A stretch of 49,203 nucleotides of DNA from Woeseiaceae bacterium (GCA_030065985.1 JASJCM010000022.1:1-49203), one strand, 5' to 3'; numbered from the stretch's first letter, positions 29,247 to 38,379 are shown. Program-made: numbers and translations. The notes: a model not told the origin generated them from the letters alone.

Positions 29247-29293
29247 ACGACGGATTTTCGACGGCTGTCGGGAAGTCGTCGCGTTGCAGCGAA

Positions 29294-30634
29294 CTACTCG
29301 AGCGTCAGCTTAGCCCCTGATTCGACGAACGAGCGGAATCCCCTCTCATCGGTGACAGCCTGCGTGATACGCCGCACAGCCTCCTCAAGATCGGCAGCCC
29401 CTGTGGCCACCGAAATCCGTATGAAGTGCTGCCCTTCGCTATCGATAGTGCCGAACGAGCGGCGATCCATCGTTGCGACTTTGTAGTTGTGCAGAAGGAA
29501 CAGCTGGAACAATGTCGCCGGACTGGAGTTACGTCGAATGTCTTCGGGTAGCTTGTCGAACGCGTCCATGGCGCCGAGGTTCCTGATCGCACCCTCGATG
29601 TTCGGGAAAACGTAAAACGCGCCGATCGGTTTCTGGCAATAAATACCGTCAATCTTGTTGAGCCCGTCAACGACCAGATCGCGTCGCCGCTGGAACGCAT
29701 CGCACATTTCCTTGATCGCCGGCTCGCTGAGAGGCGACTCCAATGCGGTGACTGTGCCGATCTGGTTGTAGGGCGGAATACTGGCGACATAGTTGATGTT
29801 CAGATTGCGGTGAACTTTCGCCTCCTCGACCGTCGGATAAACAGCCCAACCTACGCGACCACCGGTCCATGAATAGGTCTTGGATACTGCAGATGCGATG
29901 ATCGTGCGGCTCTCCATGCCAGGTACTGATGCGATCGAGTGGTTCTTCTCGCCATCAAATGCAATCGCTTCATACGCCTCGTCCGAATACACACGCACGT
30001 TGGGTGGCGTGTGTTCAAGAATCGACTCCGCCAGCGCCCTGATCTGCTCTCGGCTGGCGACACCGCCGGTCGGGTTCGATGGAAAGTTCAGGTAGATGAG
30101 CTTCGTGCGGTCCGTCAGCAGCGGTTCCAGCTCCTCGCTCGTCAGCGAGAATCCGTGGTCTTCGCGTAAGTGGATCGGCACCGGCTTCGCGCCCACATAA
30201 GGTATGTAGGACTCGTATAGCGGATAGCCCGGCGTTGGGTAGATAATTTCGTCGCCTTGTTCGCAGTAAGACTGCTGGGCAAAACCGATCGAAGGCCGCG
30301 CACCCGGATAAACAACGACGCGCTCGGGGTCGATTTCTTCGAGACCACGGTCGGCCGCAATCTTTTTCGCCAGCGCAGCACGCAGCTCGGGCAGACCCTG
30401 CGGATCGCAGTAGGTTGTCTGGCCCTCCTTGATTGCCTGGATGACTGAACCAGCAATGTGTTTCGGTAGTGGGAAGTCCGGCTGGCCGAGGTTTGCACGG
30501 ATGACGCGTTCACCTTCCGCCTCGACCTCGAGAATCCTCGAACCGAATCCGAACGCCGCCTCGGTGCCCATGAGTTCGACGCGCCTGGCAAATACAGGTT
30601 TGGGTTCAGGGACTACGGCTTCAACGGCTCTCAT
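29294..30634 (-). CDS. PLP-dependent aminotransferase class I/II
   Basis: 446 residues of the aspartate-aminotransferase fold I. PLP lysine is Lys252 in ASAVSKTYSWTGGRVGW. Asn187-Pro-Thr-Gly contacts the cofactor, and Asp218 in VYSDEAYE pairs with the pyridine nitrogen. Family signature also in YPTPGYPLYESYIPY. It is longer than usual (about 400). It precedes, by 14 bases from the dehydrogenase stop, the gene below on the same strand, so the two probably form an operon in which a 2-oxo/2-hydroxyacid pair is interconverted with an amino acid. The substrate cannot be read from the sequence. Confidence 0.9.
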   Translation of the reverse strand: MRAVEAVVPEPKPVFARRVELMGTEAAFGFGSRILEVEAEGERVIRANLGQPDFPLPKHIAGSVIQAIKEGQTTYCDPQGLPELRAALAKKIAADRGLEEIDPERVVVYPGARPSIGFAQQSYCEQGDEIIYPTPGYPLYESYIPYVGAKPVPIHLREDHGFSLTSEELEPLLTDRTKLIYLNFPSNPTGGVASREQIRALAESILEHTPPNVRVYSDEAYEAIAFDGEKNHSIASVPGMESRTIIASAVSKTYSWTGGRVGWAVYPTVEEAKVHRNLNINYVASIPPYNQIGTVTALESPLSEPAIKEMCDAFQRRRDLVVDGLNKIDGIYCQKPIGAFYVFPNIEGAIRNLGAMDAFDKLPEDIRRNSSPATLFQLFLLHNYKVATMDRRSFGTIDSEGQHFIRISVATGAADLEEAVRRITQAVTDERGFRSFVESGAKLTLE

Positions 30635-30648
30635 GACGTGACACCTTT

Positions 30649-31620
30649 CTAAAGTACTTCCGGGTTAACGGGATTGGGTGGCCGCTGTCCCGTGAGGACA
30701 GCGGCGGCATTCTCGGCGGCCATCGTGCACATGCGTGTGCGCGTCTTGATCGAGGCGCTGCCAATGTGGGGTACGAGAACGATGTTCTCCAGGGCGAGCA
30801 ACCGTGGCTCGACGATTGGCTCTTCTTCGAAGACATCCAGACCCGCGCTTGCGATCTGCCCCTGCTCAAGGGCGTCGGCCAGCGCTTTTTCGTCCACGAC
30901 CGGACCGCGGGATGTGTTGACGAGCACGGCGTTTGGCTTCATCAACGCGAACTCGTCCTTGCCCACCGCGTGCCGCGTCGCATCGTTCAATGGCACATGG
31001 ATCGACAGGAAGTCGGATTCACGGAAGAGCGTGTCACGATCGACGTTCTCGACACCCCACTCCGCCTCCTGCTCGGGCGTCGCGCGCATCGCGTCGTGGT
31101 AGATAACGCGCATATCGAAGCCGCCGGCGCGTCGGGCCATGCCCTGGCCGATGCGGCCCAGCCCGAAGATGCCCAGCGTGTGACCGTGAATATCGTGACC
31201 CGTCATCATGTCAATCTCCCACTGCTCCCAACGTCCCGCGCGCAGGAACCGATCTGCCTCGGAGATTCGGCGGGCTGCAGAGACCATCAATGTGAATGCG
31301 AGATCTGCCGTCGTATCGGTCAGTACGCCCGGCGTGTTGGTGACGACGATGCCGCGCTCGTTCGCAGCAGGAATGTCGATGTTGTCGAAACCCACCGCGA
31401 CGTTGGAAATCACCTTGAGATCGCTGCCGCTGTCCATGAAAGCGGCGTCAATCTTGTCGGTTAGCTGGCAGACGACCGCCTCTTTGCCGACGACGGCAGC
31501 CTGCAGGTCCTCCGCAGAGAGCCCAGTCGATGAGTCGTGGTAATGGATCTCGGCAACCGGCTGGAGTATGTCGATTGCCTCGGGGAAAACGTGCCTGGAG
31601 ACGAGGATACCGGGTTTCAT
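30649..31620 (-). CDS. D-2-hydroxyacid dehydrogenase (glyoxylate/hydroxypyruvate reductase-type)
   Basis: 323 residues of the D-isomer 2-hydroxyacid dehydrogenase family. The nucleotide loop is GLGRIG (153-158). Catalytic Arg238 lies in NTSRGPVVDE, the Glu in the LDVFEEEP segment, and His285 in PHIGSAS. Similar proteins reduce glyoxylate or hydroxypyruvate with NAD(P)H. It is the upstream partner of the aminotransferase (transcribed first), which fits serine/glycerate/glyoxylate metabolism. The exact substrate is an inference. Confidence 0.92.
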   Translation of the reverse strand: MKPGILVSRHVFPEAIDILQPVAEIHYHDSSTGLSAEDLQAAVVGKEAVVCQLTDKIDAAFMDSGSDLKVISNVAVGFDNIDIPAANERGIVVTNTPGVLTDTTADLAFTLMVSAARRISEADRFLRAGRWEQWEIDMMTGHDIHGHTLGIFGLGRIGQGMARRAGGFDMRVIYHDAMRATPEQEAEWGVENVDRDTLFRESDFLSIHVPLNDATRHAVGKDEFALMKPNAVLVNTSRGPVVDEKALADALEQGQIASAGLDVFEEEPIVEPRLLALENIVLVPHIGSASIKTRTRMCTMAAENAAAVLTGQRPPNPVNPEVL

Positions 31621-31716
31621 GGAGGCGCCATTCCGTGAATCTGGGCCAACGGTACCCGTCTCCCGGCACCCCGAGAATCGGGATAACTACCGATTCTCGT
31701 TGCGCTTTTGAAGCAA

Positions 31717-31992
31717 TCAGGGACTAGCCGCGCCCCGTACGGCATCCTCGACATTGTCCTCGACCTCATTGGCGATAATCGCACCCAGAACGAGAATCGC
31801 ACCAATTGTAAGGACCATGTTTCTCTTGCCTCGCTTTTCTTTCTCTTCAATCTGCGGATGGTCTTCGTCGGCAGAACCGTCGACTAGTAAAAACTCATCC
31901 TCATGCAGACTATCGGGTTGGACGGCGGCGCAGCCGGTCAGCACGCCCAAGATCACGGTGGTCGCCATGAACCTCGTCAAGCGGCCAGTCAC
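31717..31992 (-). CDS. Small lipoprotein with a second membrane segment
   Basis: 91 residues. It begins with a lipoprotein signal (MTGRLTRFMATTVILGVLTGC, lipobox LTGC at residue 21). The mature part is acidic, then basic (EEKEKRGKRN), and then has a short hydrophobic segment, MVLTIGAILVLGAIIA, near residues 59-74. The start overlaps the methyltransferase stop by 4 bases (ATGA), so the pair is translationally coupled. No family recognised. Confidence 0.7.
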   Translation of the reverse strand: MTGRLTRFMATTVILGVLTGCAAVQPDSLHEDEFLLVDGSADEDHPQIEEKEKRGKRNMVLTIGAILVLGAIIANEVEDNVEDAVRGAASP

Positions 31993-32618
31993 AGCGAGCC
32001 TCCTTTCTTAGCCACAATAAATGCGACCCGGCCTTTGCCATGCTGCCATTGGTGATCAATCTCAAATCCTGCGTCGGTCAGGCTTGTCTCCAGCTCCTGC
32101 ACCTTGAACACCCTGAGCAGCGGCATCAGGCCGAGGAACTTGCCGATGGGAGCGAGTAACTTGAAGAACTTCATTGTGTCACCGAGGCACACGGTACTGC
32201 TGACGAAAACACCGCCCGGTTTCAGCATCTTGTAGATCTTCGCTATGGCATCATCCCGGTCGTCCAGCAAGTGAAGAACACTTAGCGCGAGCACTGCATC
32301 AAGCGACTGATCGGCAATATCGAGATCATCCATCGACGCGACATCAAACGTGATGTTGTCTATGTTCTCCGCCGCCGCCTTACCCTTGGCGATCTCGATC
32401 ATCTTCGGTGAGACGTCCGTCCCGAGAATATGCTTGACGTAGGGTGCATGCACCAGCGCCGTCGATCCGGTGCCACAACCGATTTCGAGTACTTCCATCT
32501 CTGGCTCAAAGTAATCACGGGTTACTGCCAGCTTCCTTTGATAGGCCGCCTCATCAGCGACCGGCTTCTTCGAGTAGCGTTCCGCGACCTTGTCCCAGAA
32601 TGCAGATGTCTCAGTCAT
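31989..32618 (-). CDS. Class I SAM-dependent methyltransferase
   Basis: 209 residues. Motif I is VLEIGCGTGSTALVHA, the acidic residue after strand 2 is in LGTDVSPKMIEIA, and motif IV is LDAVLALSVLHLLDD, followed by KPGGVFVSS. Overall layout is that of a UbiE-like methyltransferase. The substrate is unknown. It is the middle gene of a three-gene operon (small membrane protein, methyltransferase, lipoprotein), divergent from a LysR regulator that likely controls it. Confidence 0.88.
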   Translation of the reverse strand: MTETSAFWDKVAERYSKKPVADEAAYQRKLAVTRDYFEPEMEVLEIGCGTGSTALVHAPYVKHILGTDVSPKMIEIAKGKAAAENIDNITFDVASMDDLDIADQSLDAVLALSVLHLLDDRDDAIAKIYKMLKPGGVFVSSTVCLGDTMKFFKLLAPIGKFLGLMPLLRVFKVQELETSLTDAGFEIDHQWQHGKGRVAFIVAKKGGSL

Positions 32619-32620
32619 TG

Positions 32621-32884
32621 TCAGTCTCCTTGCGAGCTGCCGAATCGGCGCCGCAGCAAAATCAGTATTCCCAGCGAGCCTTTCACCCAGTCAAGGATGG
32701 CCGCTGAGGCGAATGTGTCGGTCATGTTCATTTGCGACCATGCGGCATCGACAGGTATGAGCATGAGTACAGCGCCGACGCTGCCGGCCATCATATCCGT
32801 CGCTGTCCAGGGTACTCGCAAAAGCTCCATGAACGCGCGCCACCCTCGCCAGAGGTGGCGCCCAACAACAGGGTGTTCAGTCAT
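32621..32884 (-). CDS. Small hydrophobic protein in methyltransferase operon
   Basis: 87 residues from ATG 32884, preceded by GGGAATTA; a GTG at 32911 would extend it by 9. A basic N-terminal stretch is followed by one or two hydrophobic segments (MMAGSVGAVLMLIPV, about residues 31-45, and AILDWVKGSLGILILL) and a basic C-terminus. Its stop is 2 bases before the methyltransferase start. No family recognised. It is likely a membrane protein. Confidence 0.6.
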   Translation of the reverse strand: MTEHPVVGRHLWRGWRAFMELLRVPWTATDMMAGSVGAVLMLIPVDAAWSQMNMTDTFASAAILDWVKGSLGILILLRRRFGSSQGD

Positions 32885-32937
32885 CGTAATTCCCAGGTTT
32901 TGCCGGACCACGTCCGACGAGGAACGGCATCATATCC

Positions 32938-32972
32938 ATGCGAAAACTAAGATAGAATGCTCAATTTCGCAT
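32938..32972. promoter_or_regulatory. Inverted repeat in LysR divergent region
   Basis: Perfect 8-base arms ATGCGAAA (32938-32945) and TTTCGCAT (32965-32972), centres 27 bases apart. TAGAAT (32953-32958), a possible -10 for the LysR gene, lies between them. The site lies between the methyltransferase operon and the regulator gene and is a natural candidate for its operator. Confidence 0.45.
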
Positions 32973-32991
32973 CACTGATAAACGTATTTGC

Positions 32992-33876
32992 ATGGATTGG
33001 CGATCTGTAGATTTTGACTGGAATCGAGCCAGGGCGTTTCTCGTCACTGCCGAAGAAGGCTCCCTGTCAGCCGCGGCGCGCGCCCTTGGCATGACACAGC
33101 CAACACTTGGGCGCCAGGTAAGCGCGCTCGAAACAGAATTGGGCGTGGCACTGTTCGAGCGCGGCGGGCGTGGACTGGAACTCACGCCAAGCGGACTGGA
33201 GCTTCTCGAGCATGTGCGCGCGATGGGGGACGCGGCGAGCCGCTTTTCGCTGACCGCTTCCGGTAAATCGACGTCCATCGAGGGCAGCATCTGCATCACC
33301 GCTACCGAGGTTGGAGCGGCATTTGTGCTGCCGCCGATTCTGCACAAACTCCGTCAACTCGAACCGGGAATCGAAGTCGAGTTGATTGCATCGAACAGCA
33401 CGAGCGACCTGAAACGCCGAGAGGCGGATATCGCAGTGCGCGCGTTTCGACCTACGCAACCGGATCTGGTTGCAAGAAAGGTACGTGGCGCCAACTTTCA
33501 TCTATACGCCGCTTCGGACTATCTCCGAAGTATCGGTAACCCGACATTGCCCGAGGAGTTTGGCGACGCTCACTTTATCGGCATCGATAGGACTACCCTC
33601 CTCGTCGATGCGCTCGGCGAACGTGGATTCCCGCTGACTCTACGCAACTTCCCGATCATCACAGCGCAATTCCTTGTCCTTTGGGAGCTCGTCAAACATG
33701 GGCTGGGTATTGGTTTTATGTTGGAAGATGTCGGTGATGCCGAACCTCTGGTTCAGCGGGTCTTGCCAGACCTTGACCCGTTTCCGATCGAAATCTGGCT
33801 CGTCGCACATCGAGAACTGAAGACCAGTCGACGCGTAAGGACGGTGTTTGATTTCCTGGCTTCGGAACTCTCCTAA
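32992..33876 (+). CDS. LysR-family transcriptional regulator
   Basis: 294 residues. The N-terminal helix-turn-helix is clear (FLVTAEEGSLSAAARALGMTQPTLGRQVSALETELGVALFER). A substrate-binding domain follows at about 95-294, with the usual RREADIAVRAFRP segment. It is divergent from the small-protein/methyltransferase/lipoprotein operon and probably regulates it and itself. The inducer is unknown. Confidence 0.92.
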   Translation: MDWRSVDFDWNRARAFLVTAEEGSLSAAARALGMTQPTLGRQVSALETELGVALFERGGRGLELTPSGLELLEHVRAMGDAASRFSLTASGKSTSIEGSICITATEVGAAFVLPPILHKLRQLEPGIEVELIASNSTSDLKRREADIAVRAFRPTQPDLVARKVRGANFHLYAASDYLRSIGNPTLPEEFGDAHFIGIDRTTLLVDALGERGFPLTLRNFPIITAQFLVLWELVKHGLGIGFMLEDVGDAEPLVQRVLPDLDPFPIEIWLVAHRELKTSRRVRTVFDFLASELS

Positions 33877-33955
33877 GGTTTCGCAGGAAACCGTCAACTT
33901 CGGCAGAAAAAGGGCGTAACATACCGACGTTACGGCCAGCGTAGCTGGTCGTGAC

Positions 33956-34291
33956 ATGTCTTTCCTCAACGGTGCACCACCCGGAATCGGTGCGGGATAT
34001 GTCATGGTCCCTAAAAACACGCGGCTCATTCTCAATGAGCGGTTTCTCTCCTTCCCCTATGGGCAACACACTCCTTCCTCCGTCCTCGATGCGGCTTTTG
34101 AACTGGGCAAGAGGTCGGCGCTGTCCGGTGTCGACGATAACCCGTTCCTGACCCCGCGGGCACGGTCGGCAAGATATTCGTGGCACCTGCCCACGCGCGA
34201 GTCTGCCCAGCACCATGGGGCTGAGGCGGTAGCGTGGCTTCGAGGGCACTACCTCGCCAGCAAGACGGTGGCACTGCAAAAGGCTGCATGA
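33956..34291 (+). CDS. Doubtful 111-residue open frame
   Basis: It lies in the 463-base gap between the LysR gene and the aldolase gene. An ATG frame of 111 residues (VPKNTRLILNERFLSFPYG in the middle) has no ribosome-binding site. Longer open frames also exist on the opposite strand. Nothing in it is recognisable. It is listed because the gap is otherwise empty. Confidence 0.25.
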   Translation: MSFLNGAPPGIGAGYVMVPKNTRLILNERFLSFPYGQHTPSSVLDAAFELGKRSALSGVDDNPFLTPRARSARYSWHLPTRESAQHHGAEAVAWLRGHYLASKTVALQKAA

Positions 34292-34339
34292 TCTACTTCG
34301 GTTGGTGTGGTTCTGCCAACCAGCCGGAGTAAGAGACTC

Positions 34340-35248
34340 ATGCCCGTTGAAGCGATTCGTGGCGTCATAGCGCCGCTGCTGACCCCGTTCAATGATGATC
34401 TGTCGATCGCATACGACCTCTATGTGGCGCATGCGAAATGGTTACTTGAGCAAGGCTGTGCAGGGATTGCCCCTTTCGGGACGACCGGCGAGGCACTCTC
34501 GGTCGGCATCGATGAGCGCATTGCAGCCATTCGGAGCCTGGTGGACGCCGGCATCGATCCCTCGCTGATGATTCCCGGCACCGGCTTGTCCAATGTCACC
34601 GATACTGCGCGTCTGTCTCGCGCCTGTCTCGATATCGGTTGCGCCGGGGTAATGGTACTCCCGCCCTTCTATTACAAGGCTGTCACCGAAGACGGCCTGT
34701 ACCGCTATTTCGTGGAGTTTCTCGAAACTCTCGGCACTGACGCGCGGATCTACCTCTATCACATACCTCAGATAGCCATCGTCGGCGTTCCGCCAACCCT
34801 CGCTGCAAGATTGCACGCGGCGTTCCCGGAAAACTTTGTCGGCATCAAAGACAGCTCTGGCGACTGGGAGAATACAAAGGCACTGTTCGACATCGACGGG
34901 CTTATCGTCTACCCCGGCTCGGAGATTCCGTTGCTCGACGCGCTGGAACTCGGCGGCCCGGGCTGCATCAGCGCCACAGCCAATCTCAATTCAAAAGCTA
35001 TCGCGAAAGTCGTGAAACTCGTTGGCGACGGCGAGGACGAAGCCGCTCGCGAATTGCATGAAGGGATCAAGCGTTTTCGGCAAATCGTGGACGGATACGG
35101 GCCGATACCCGCGCAGAAGCGCTTGTTGGCGCTTTCAAGCGGCGACTCGCGCTGGGCGAATGTCCGGCCACCGTTGCTCGAACTGTCAGAAGAGAAAGGC
35201 AAGGAACTCAGCGACGCCTTGACTCGCATCGAGGCCGTGAACCAATGA
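34340..35248 (+). CDS. Dihydrodipicolinate synthase-family aldolase
   Basis: 302 residues from ATG 34340 (GGAGTAAGAG upstream). It is a class I pyruvate-dependent aldolase of the DapA/NanA family. The GTTGEA loop holds Thr48-Thr49, the proton-relay Tyr140 is in YLYHIPQ, and Schiff-base Lys170 is in VGIKDSSG. The family includes lysine-biosynthesis DapA but also sugar-acid and sialic-acid aldolases. Because it is coupled to an outer-membrane-type barrel gene and not to lysine genes, a catabolic aldolase is more likely than the housekeeping DapA, but the substrate is unknown. Confidence 0.87.
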   Translation: MPVEAIRGVIAPLLTPFNDDLSIAYDLYVAHAKWLLEQGCAGIAPFGTTGEALSVGIDERIAAIRSLVDAGIDPSLMIPGTGLSNVTDTARLSRACLDIGCAGVMVLPPFYYKAVTEDGLYRYFVEFLETLGTDARIYLYHIPQIAIVGVPPTLAARLHAAFPENFVGIKDSSGDWENTKALFDIDGLIVYPGSEIPLLDALELGGPGCISATANLNSKAIAKVVKLVGDGEDEAARELHEGIKRFRQIVDGYGPIPAQKRLLALSSGDSRWANVRPPLLELSEEKGKELSDALTRIEAVNQ

Positions 35249-36234
35249 AACACATAATTCTGATTGCCTTGTTCCTTGGCGGCATTGGCACAGCAAACGC
35301 AGCGGAGTTTGAGCTTGCCGATGGCAGCATCATTTTCGGGTCCATTCTCCGTCTCGAAAACGGCGAGGACCTGGTTGTCGATACAGCGCATATGGACAAC
35401 GTGGTCATCGAATGGGATTCGATTACGCGGATACGAAACACCGAGATTGTCGACGTAGAGTTGTTCGACGGTAGTCGCCTGGAGGGCAAGCTGCAACGAA
35501 ACGGTGCCGACGTCGTGCTCGAGGGTGAGTCCACAGTTCGTCTGGCGGCCGGCGACATCTTCGAGATCGACGAGTATGCCGAGACATTCTGGGATGGCTT
35601 TAGCGCCGATACCGACCTCGGCATGAATATCGTGCGCGGCAACAACCAGGTGACGCAGCTCAGTATCGGCGCTGGCTTGGGCTATGACGGGCAGCGCTTC
35701 GAGACCTCGTTCCGCGCCAGTACAATTGTTAACGAACAGGTGGAATCAACGGATACTCGCCGGTCAACGGCGACGGGGTCATACACACACAAGATCAAGG
35801 GCGGCTGGCGGGCGATCGGCAGCCTGCAGTTCGAAGCCGACGAACAGCAGGATCTCGACGGTCGAACCTTGCTGGCCGGAGGTTTCGGCAAACCCGTAAT
35901 CAATCAGCGAAGGCATCGGCTCATATTGTTTAGCGGTCTGGCGGTAAACCAGGAGCGCTTCTCGGGCCTCCCGCAGAACAAATCGCTTGAGGGCCTCGTC
36001 GGCAGCATTTACAGAATGCGCTCATTCGCCGATATTGATGCCTCGCTAACGGTCTTCCCCAATCTCGAGGATGAAGAACGTGTCCGCGTTGAGTTCGACG
36101 CATCGATGAGTTTTGACCTCTACGACGATCTGGACTTCAAGATCACGGTCTACGACCGCTTCGACAGCCAGCCACCCGCCGACAACGAGAAGAACGACTC
36201 GGGCATAACGCTCGGGCTCAGCTGGAGCTACTAA
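35245..36234 (+). CDS. DUF481 outer-membrane-type beta-barrel protein
   Basis: 329 residues with a signal peptide (cleavage near ANA, residue 18). Residues 20-120 form a small beta domain with repeated short strands (ADGSIIFGSILRLENGEDL and DGSRLEGKLQ are two similar copies). The rest (about 125-329) shows alternating aromatic/aliphatic strands ending in GLSWSY, an outer-membrane barrel pattern of the DUF481 type. The ATG overlaps the aldolase stop by 4 bases, so it is made with it. The role is unknown; DUF481 proteins are sometimes called salt-induced outer-membrane proteins. Confidence 0.83.
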   Translation: MKHIILIALFLGGIGTANAAEFELADGSIIFGSILRLENGEDLVVDTAHMDNVVIEWDSITRIRNTEIVDVELFDGSRLEGKLQRNGADVVLEGESTVRLAAGDIFEIDEYAETFWDGFSADTDLGMNIVRGNNQVTQLSIGAGLGYDGQRFETSFRASTIVNEQVESTDTRRSTATGSYTHKIKGGWRAIGSLQFEADEQQDLDGRTLLAGGFGKPVINQRRHRLILFSGLAVNQERFSGLPQNKSLEGLVGSIYRMRSFADIDASLTVFPNLEDEERVRVEFDASMSFDLYDDLDFKITVYDRFDSQPPADNEKNDSGITLGLSWSY

Positions 36235-36254
36235 CTGTGTTCAAGAGAGTCATC

Positions 36255-37607
36255 ATGTCCCCTACTCGTAACGCCCTGCCCGCATTGGCGCTGGTCATAA
36301 CAACACTTGCAGCGAGCTCGTGTTCGGCGGAGCAATCTGCCAATGCGCAGCCGGAAGACCAGAAGCCTGCGCCCCTTAGCGCCGCAGCTTCCGACCCGAA
36401 TACGCTCGGCTGGATGGAGGGTTTTCCACCGCCACCCGAAAAACTGGTCATGCAGCCTGATTCCAACTACTTCAGCTTTCCGAAACTTCGCTGGACGGTC
36501 TGCCATCTCCGTGAGCTTCTGCCAACGGAGCAAGTCAGTCGCGGTCTCGGCGCACCGGCCCCACTCGAATATGCGATCGACGACGGCATTGACACAGTGA
36601 CCTTTACGCCGATGGGCAGCGACACACCGATGACCTGGGAGGAGTCACTCTCCGTTAACTACACCGACGGGATGCTAATCATTCACGAGGGCAAGATCGT
36701 TTACGAACGTTACTCGGGCTGTCTCAACGAAGCCGGCAAGCACGGGGCCATGTCGATGACCAAGTCTATGACCGGATTGCTGGCTGAAATCCTCGTCGCC
36801 GAAGGTACGCTGGATGACTCAGCGCTCGTCACCACCATCATTCCAGAACTTAAAGAGAGCGCCTTCGGCAGCGCGACCGTGCGTCAGGTCATGGATATGA
36901 CCACCGCACTCGACTACAGCGAGGACTATTCCGACCCAAATGCCGGCATCTGGATCTATTCGGCCGCAGCGAGCCCGTTGCCGAAGCCCAAAGACTATGC
37001 AGGGCCAAATGGCTACTTTGAATATCTGCAGACCGTACAACAAGCCGGCCCGCACGACGAAGCATTCGCTTATATGACCATCAATACCGACGCACTTGGG
37101 TGGATTATCTCTCGCGTGTCAGGCACGGAAGTAACCGAGCTCCTGTCAGAACGAATCTGGAGCCGCATCGGCGCCGAGCAGGACGGGTACATGACTGTCG
37201 ATGCCAAGGGCATCCCATTTGCCGGCGGTGGACTGAGTGCCGGGCTGCGCGACCTTGGGCGCATCGGTCTTCTCATGCTCAACGGCGGCGTAATCAACGA
37301 GGAGCGGCTGTTTCCGGCGAGTGTAGTAGAACGCATTCGCGCTGGCGGCGACAAGGAGAAATTCGAAAAAGCTGGATATAAGACGCTGGAAGGTGGCAGC
37401 TACACGGGTATGTGGTGGGTATTCCATAATGACCACGGCGCATTTGCTGCGCGAGGCGTCTACGGACAGACCATCTACATCGACCCCAAGGCCGACATGG
37501 TGCTTGTTCGCTTTGCCTCGTTCCCCGAAGCCAAGAATGCCTATATCGATCCTACCTCGCTACCGGCCTATCAGGCCGTTGCGGAGTACCTGATAGGCAC
37601 TCGCTAG
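36255..37607 (+). CDS. NylB-like serine hydrolase (beta-lactamase class C family)
   Basis: 450 residues from ATG 36255 (AGAGAG upstream); a GTG at 36237 is possible. An N-terminal export signal ends in SSCSAEQ, so it may be a lipoprotein, though the lipobox is imperfect. The catalytic Ser167-x-x-Lys170 (SMTK) is present, and DYSEDYSDP (near 220) carries the family's tyrosine. This motif set resembles 6-aminohexanoate-dimer hydrolases and penicillin-binding-like esterases. It should cleave amides or esters outside the cytoplasm. It follows the DUF481 gene closely and may share its transcript. Confidence 0.83.
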   Translation: MSPTRNALPALALVITTLAASSCSAEQSANAQPEDQKPAPLSAAASDPNTLGWMEGFPPPPEKLVMQPDSNYFSFPKLRWTVCHLRELLPTEQVSRGLGAPAPLEYAIDDGIDTVTFTPMGSDTPMTWEESLSVNYTDGMLIIHEGKIVYERYSGCLNEAGKHGAMSMTKSMTGLLAEILVAEGTLDDSALVTTIIPELKESAFGSATVRQVMDMTTALDYSEDYSDPNAGIWIYSAAASPLPKPKDYAGPNGYFEYLQTVQQAGPHDEAFAYMTINTDALGWIISRVSGTEVTELLSERIWSRIGAEQDGYMTVDAKGIPFAGGGLSAGLRDLGRIGLLMLNGGVINEERLFPASVVERIRAGGDKEKFEKAGYKTLEGGSYTGMWWVFHNDHGAFAARGVYGQTIYIDPKADMVLVRFASFPEAKNAYIDPTSLPAYQAVAEYLIGTR

Positions 37608-37621
37608 ATGCGCGGGCGACG

Positions 37622-38017
37622 CTAAAACTGCTCCTCAAAAAAGAACAGCACCAGTCCATTCGGCTCGATGACAGAAAAGCTCCGATGCCCCCATGTCTGG
37701 TCGGTTATATCTTGCTTGAAGGTCACGCCAACAGACTTCAGTCTGGCGAATAACGCATCAATATCCCACACCTGTATGCCCATGAAAGCACCCTGTGGGC
37801 TCCTGTAGTCGAGCCCCGCGCTCTTGTGCTCATCATCACCTGGCACCAGGAGTATCTCTATGAACCCCGCGCCGGCTTCAAATAGGGCGCCCTTGTCATG
37901 TTCATCCCTGTCCCAAGCATGAGCTAGTTCAAACTGCAAAGTCTTTTCGTAGAACTTGCGCGTCTCGGCGAATTTCTCGGTGAAGTAGGCAAAACGGAAA
38001 GCGCCCTTTTTCTCCAT
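37622..38017 (-). CDS. VOC-family (glyoxalase/bleomycin resistance-type) protein
   Basis: 131 residues with the two beta-alpha-beta-beta-beta modules of the vicinal oxygen chelate fold (RFAYFTEKFAETRKFYEKTLQF and QVWDIDALFARLKSVGVTF). A metal-binding Glu near the end of module two is likely in NGLVLFFFEEQF, but I cannot fix ligands. It may be an isomerase, dioxygenase or binding protein. Its start codon overlaps the stop of the DoxX-like gene by one base (TGATG), so the two are coupled. Confidence 0.85.
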   Translation of the reverse strand: MEKKGAFRFAYFTEKFAETRKFYEKTLQFELAHAWDRDEHDKGALFEAGAGFIEILLVPGDDEHKSAGLDYRSPQGAFMGIQVWDIDALFARLKSVGVTFKQDITDQTWGHRSFSVIEPNGLVLFFFEEQF

Positions 38018-38379
38018 CAGCCGTTCCCTTCTTCGGAAGATGGAGCAGTCGGCCAGCTCAATTTCATAACCACGAACAGCAGTATCGTCGCGATCGCCGT
38101 GACAATACTGACCGGAATATTGCCATCCACGATCAATATCACCAGCGAGATTAGAAACGTCAGCGCTACCACCGCCGATCCTGCGAACCGGGTCTTCTTC
38201 CAGGGCAGCAGGATACCGCCGCCTAATTGGACTATGCCGAAAGCCCTGAGCATTGGATCGGAAAAGCCGTACCTGCCGAAGAATTCGACATCATTTGGTG
38301 CCAATGTAATTTTCGCAGCGCCAGCCGCCACGGCCAAGGCTGTCAGAACTGCGAGCAAAATGTAGAAGGCAATTTTCAT
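38017..38379 (-). CDS. DoxX-like small membrane protein
   Basis: 120 residues with four membrane segments and the DoxX-like spacing: an AKITLAPNDVEFFGRYGF loop after the first, a FGIVQLGGGILLPWKKTRFAG segment in the middle. Related proteins are of uncertain function, some tied to oxidative stress or thiosulfate metabolism. It is the first gene of a two-gene unit with the VOC protein. Confidence 0.82.
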   Translation of the reverse strand: MKIAFYILLAVLTALAVAAGAAKITLAPNDVEFFGRYGFSDPMLRAFGIVQLGGGILLPWKKTRFAGSAVVALTFLISLVILIVDGNIPVSIVTAIATILLFVVMKLSWPTAPSSEEGNG

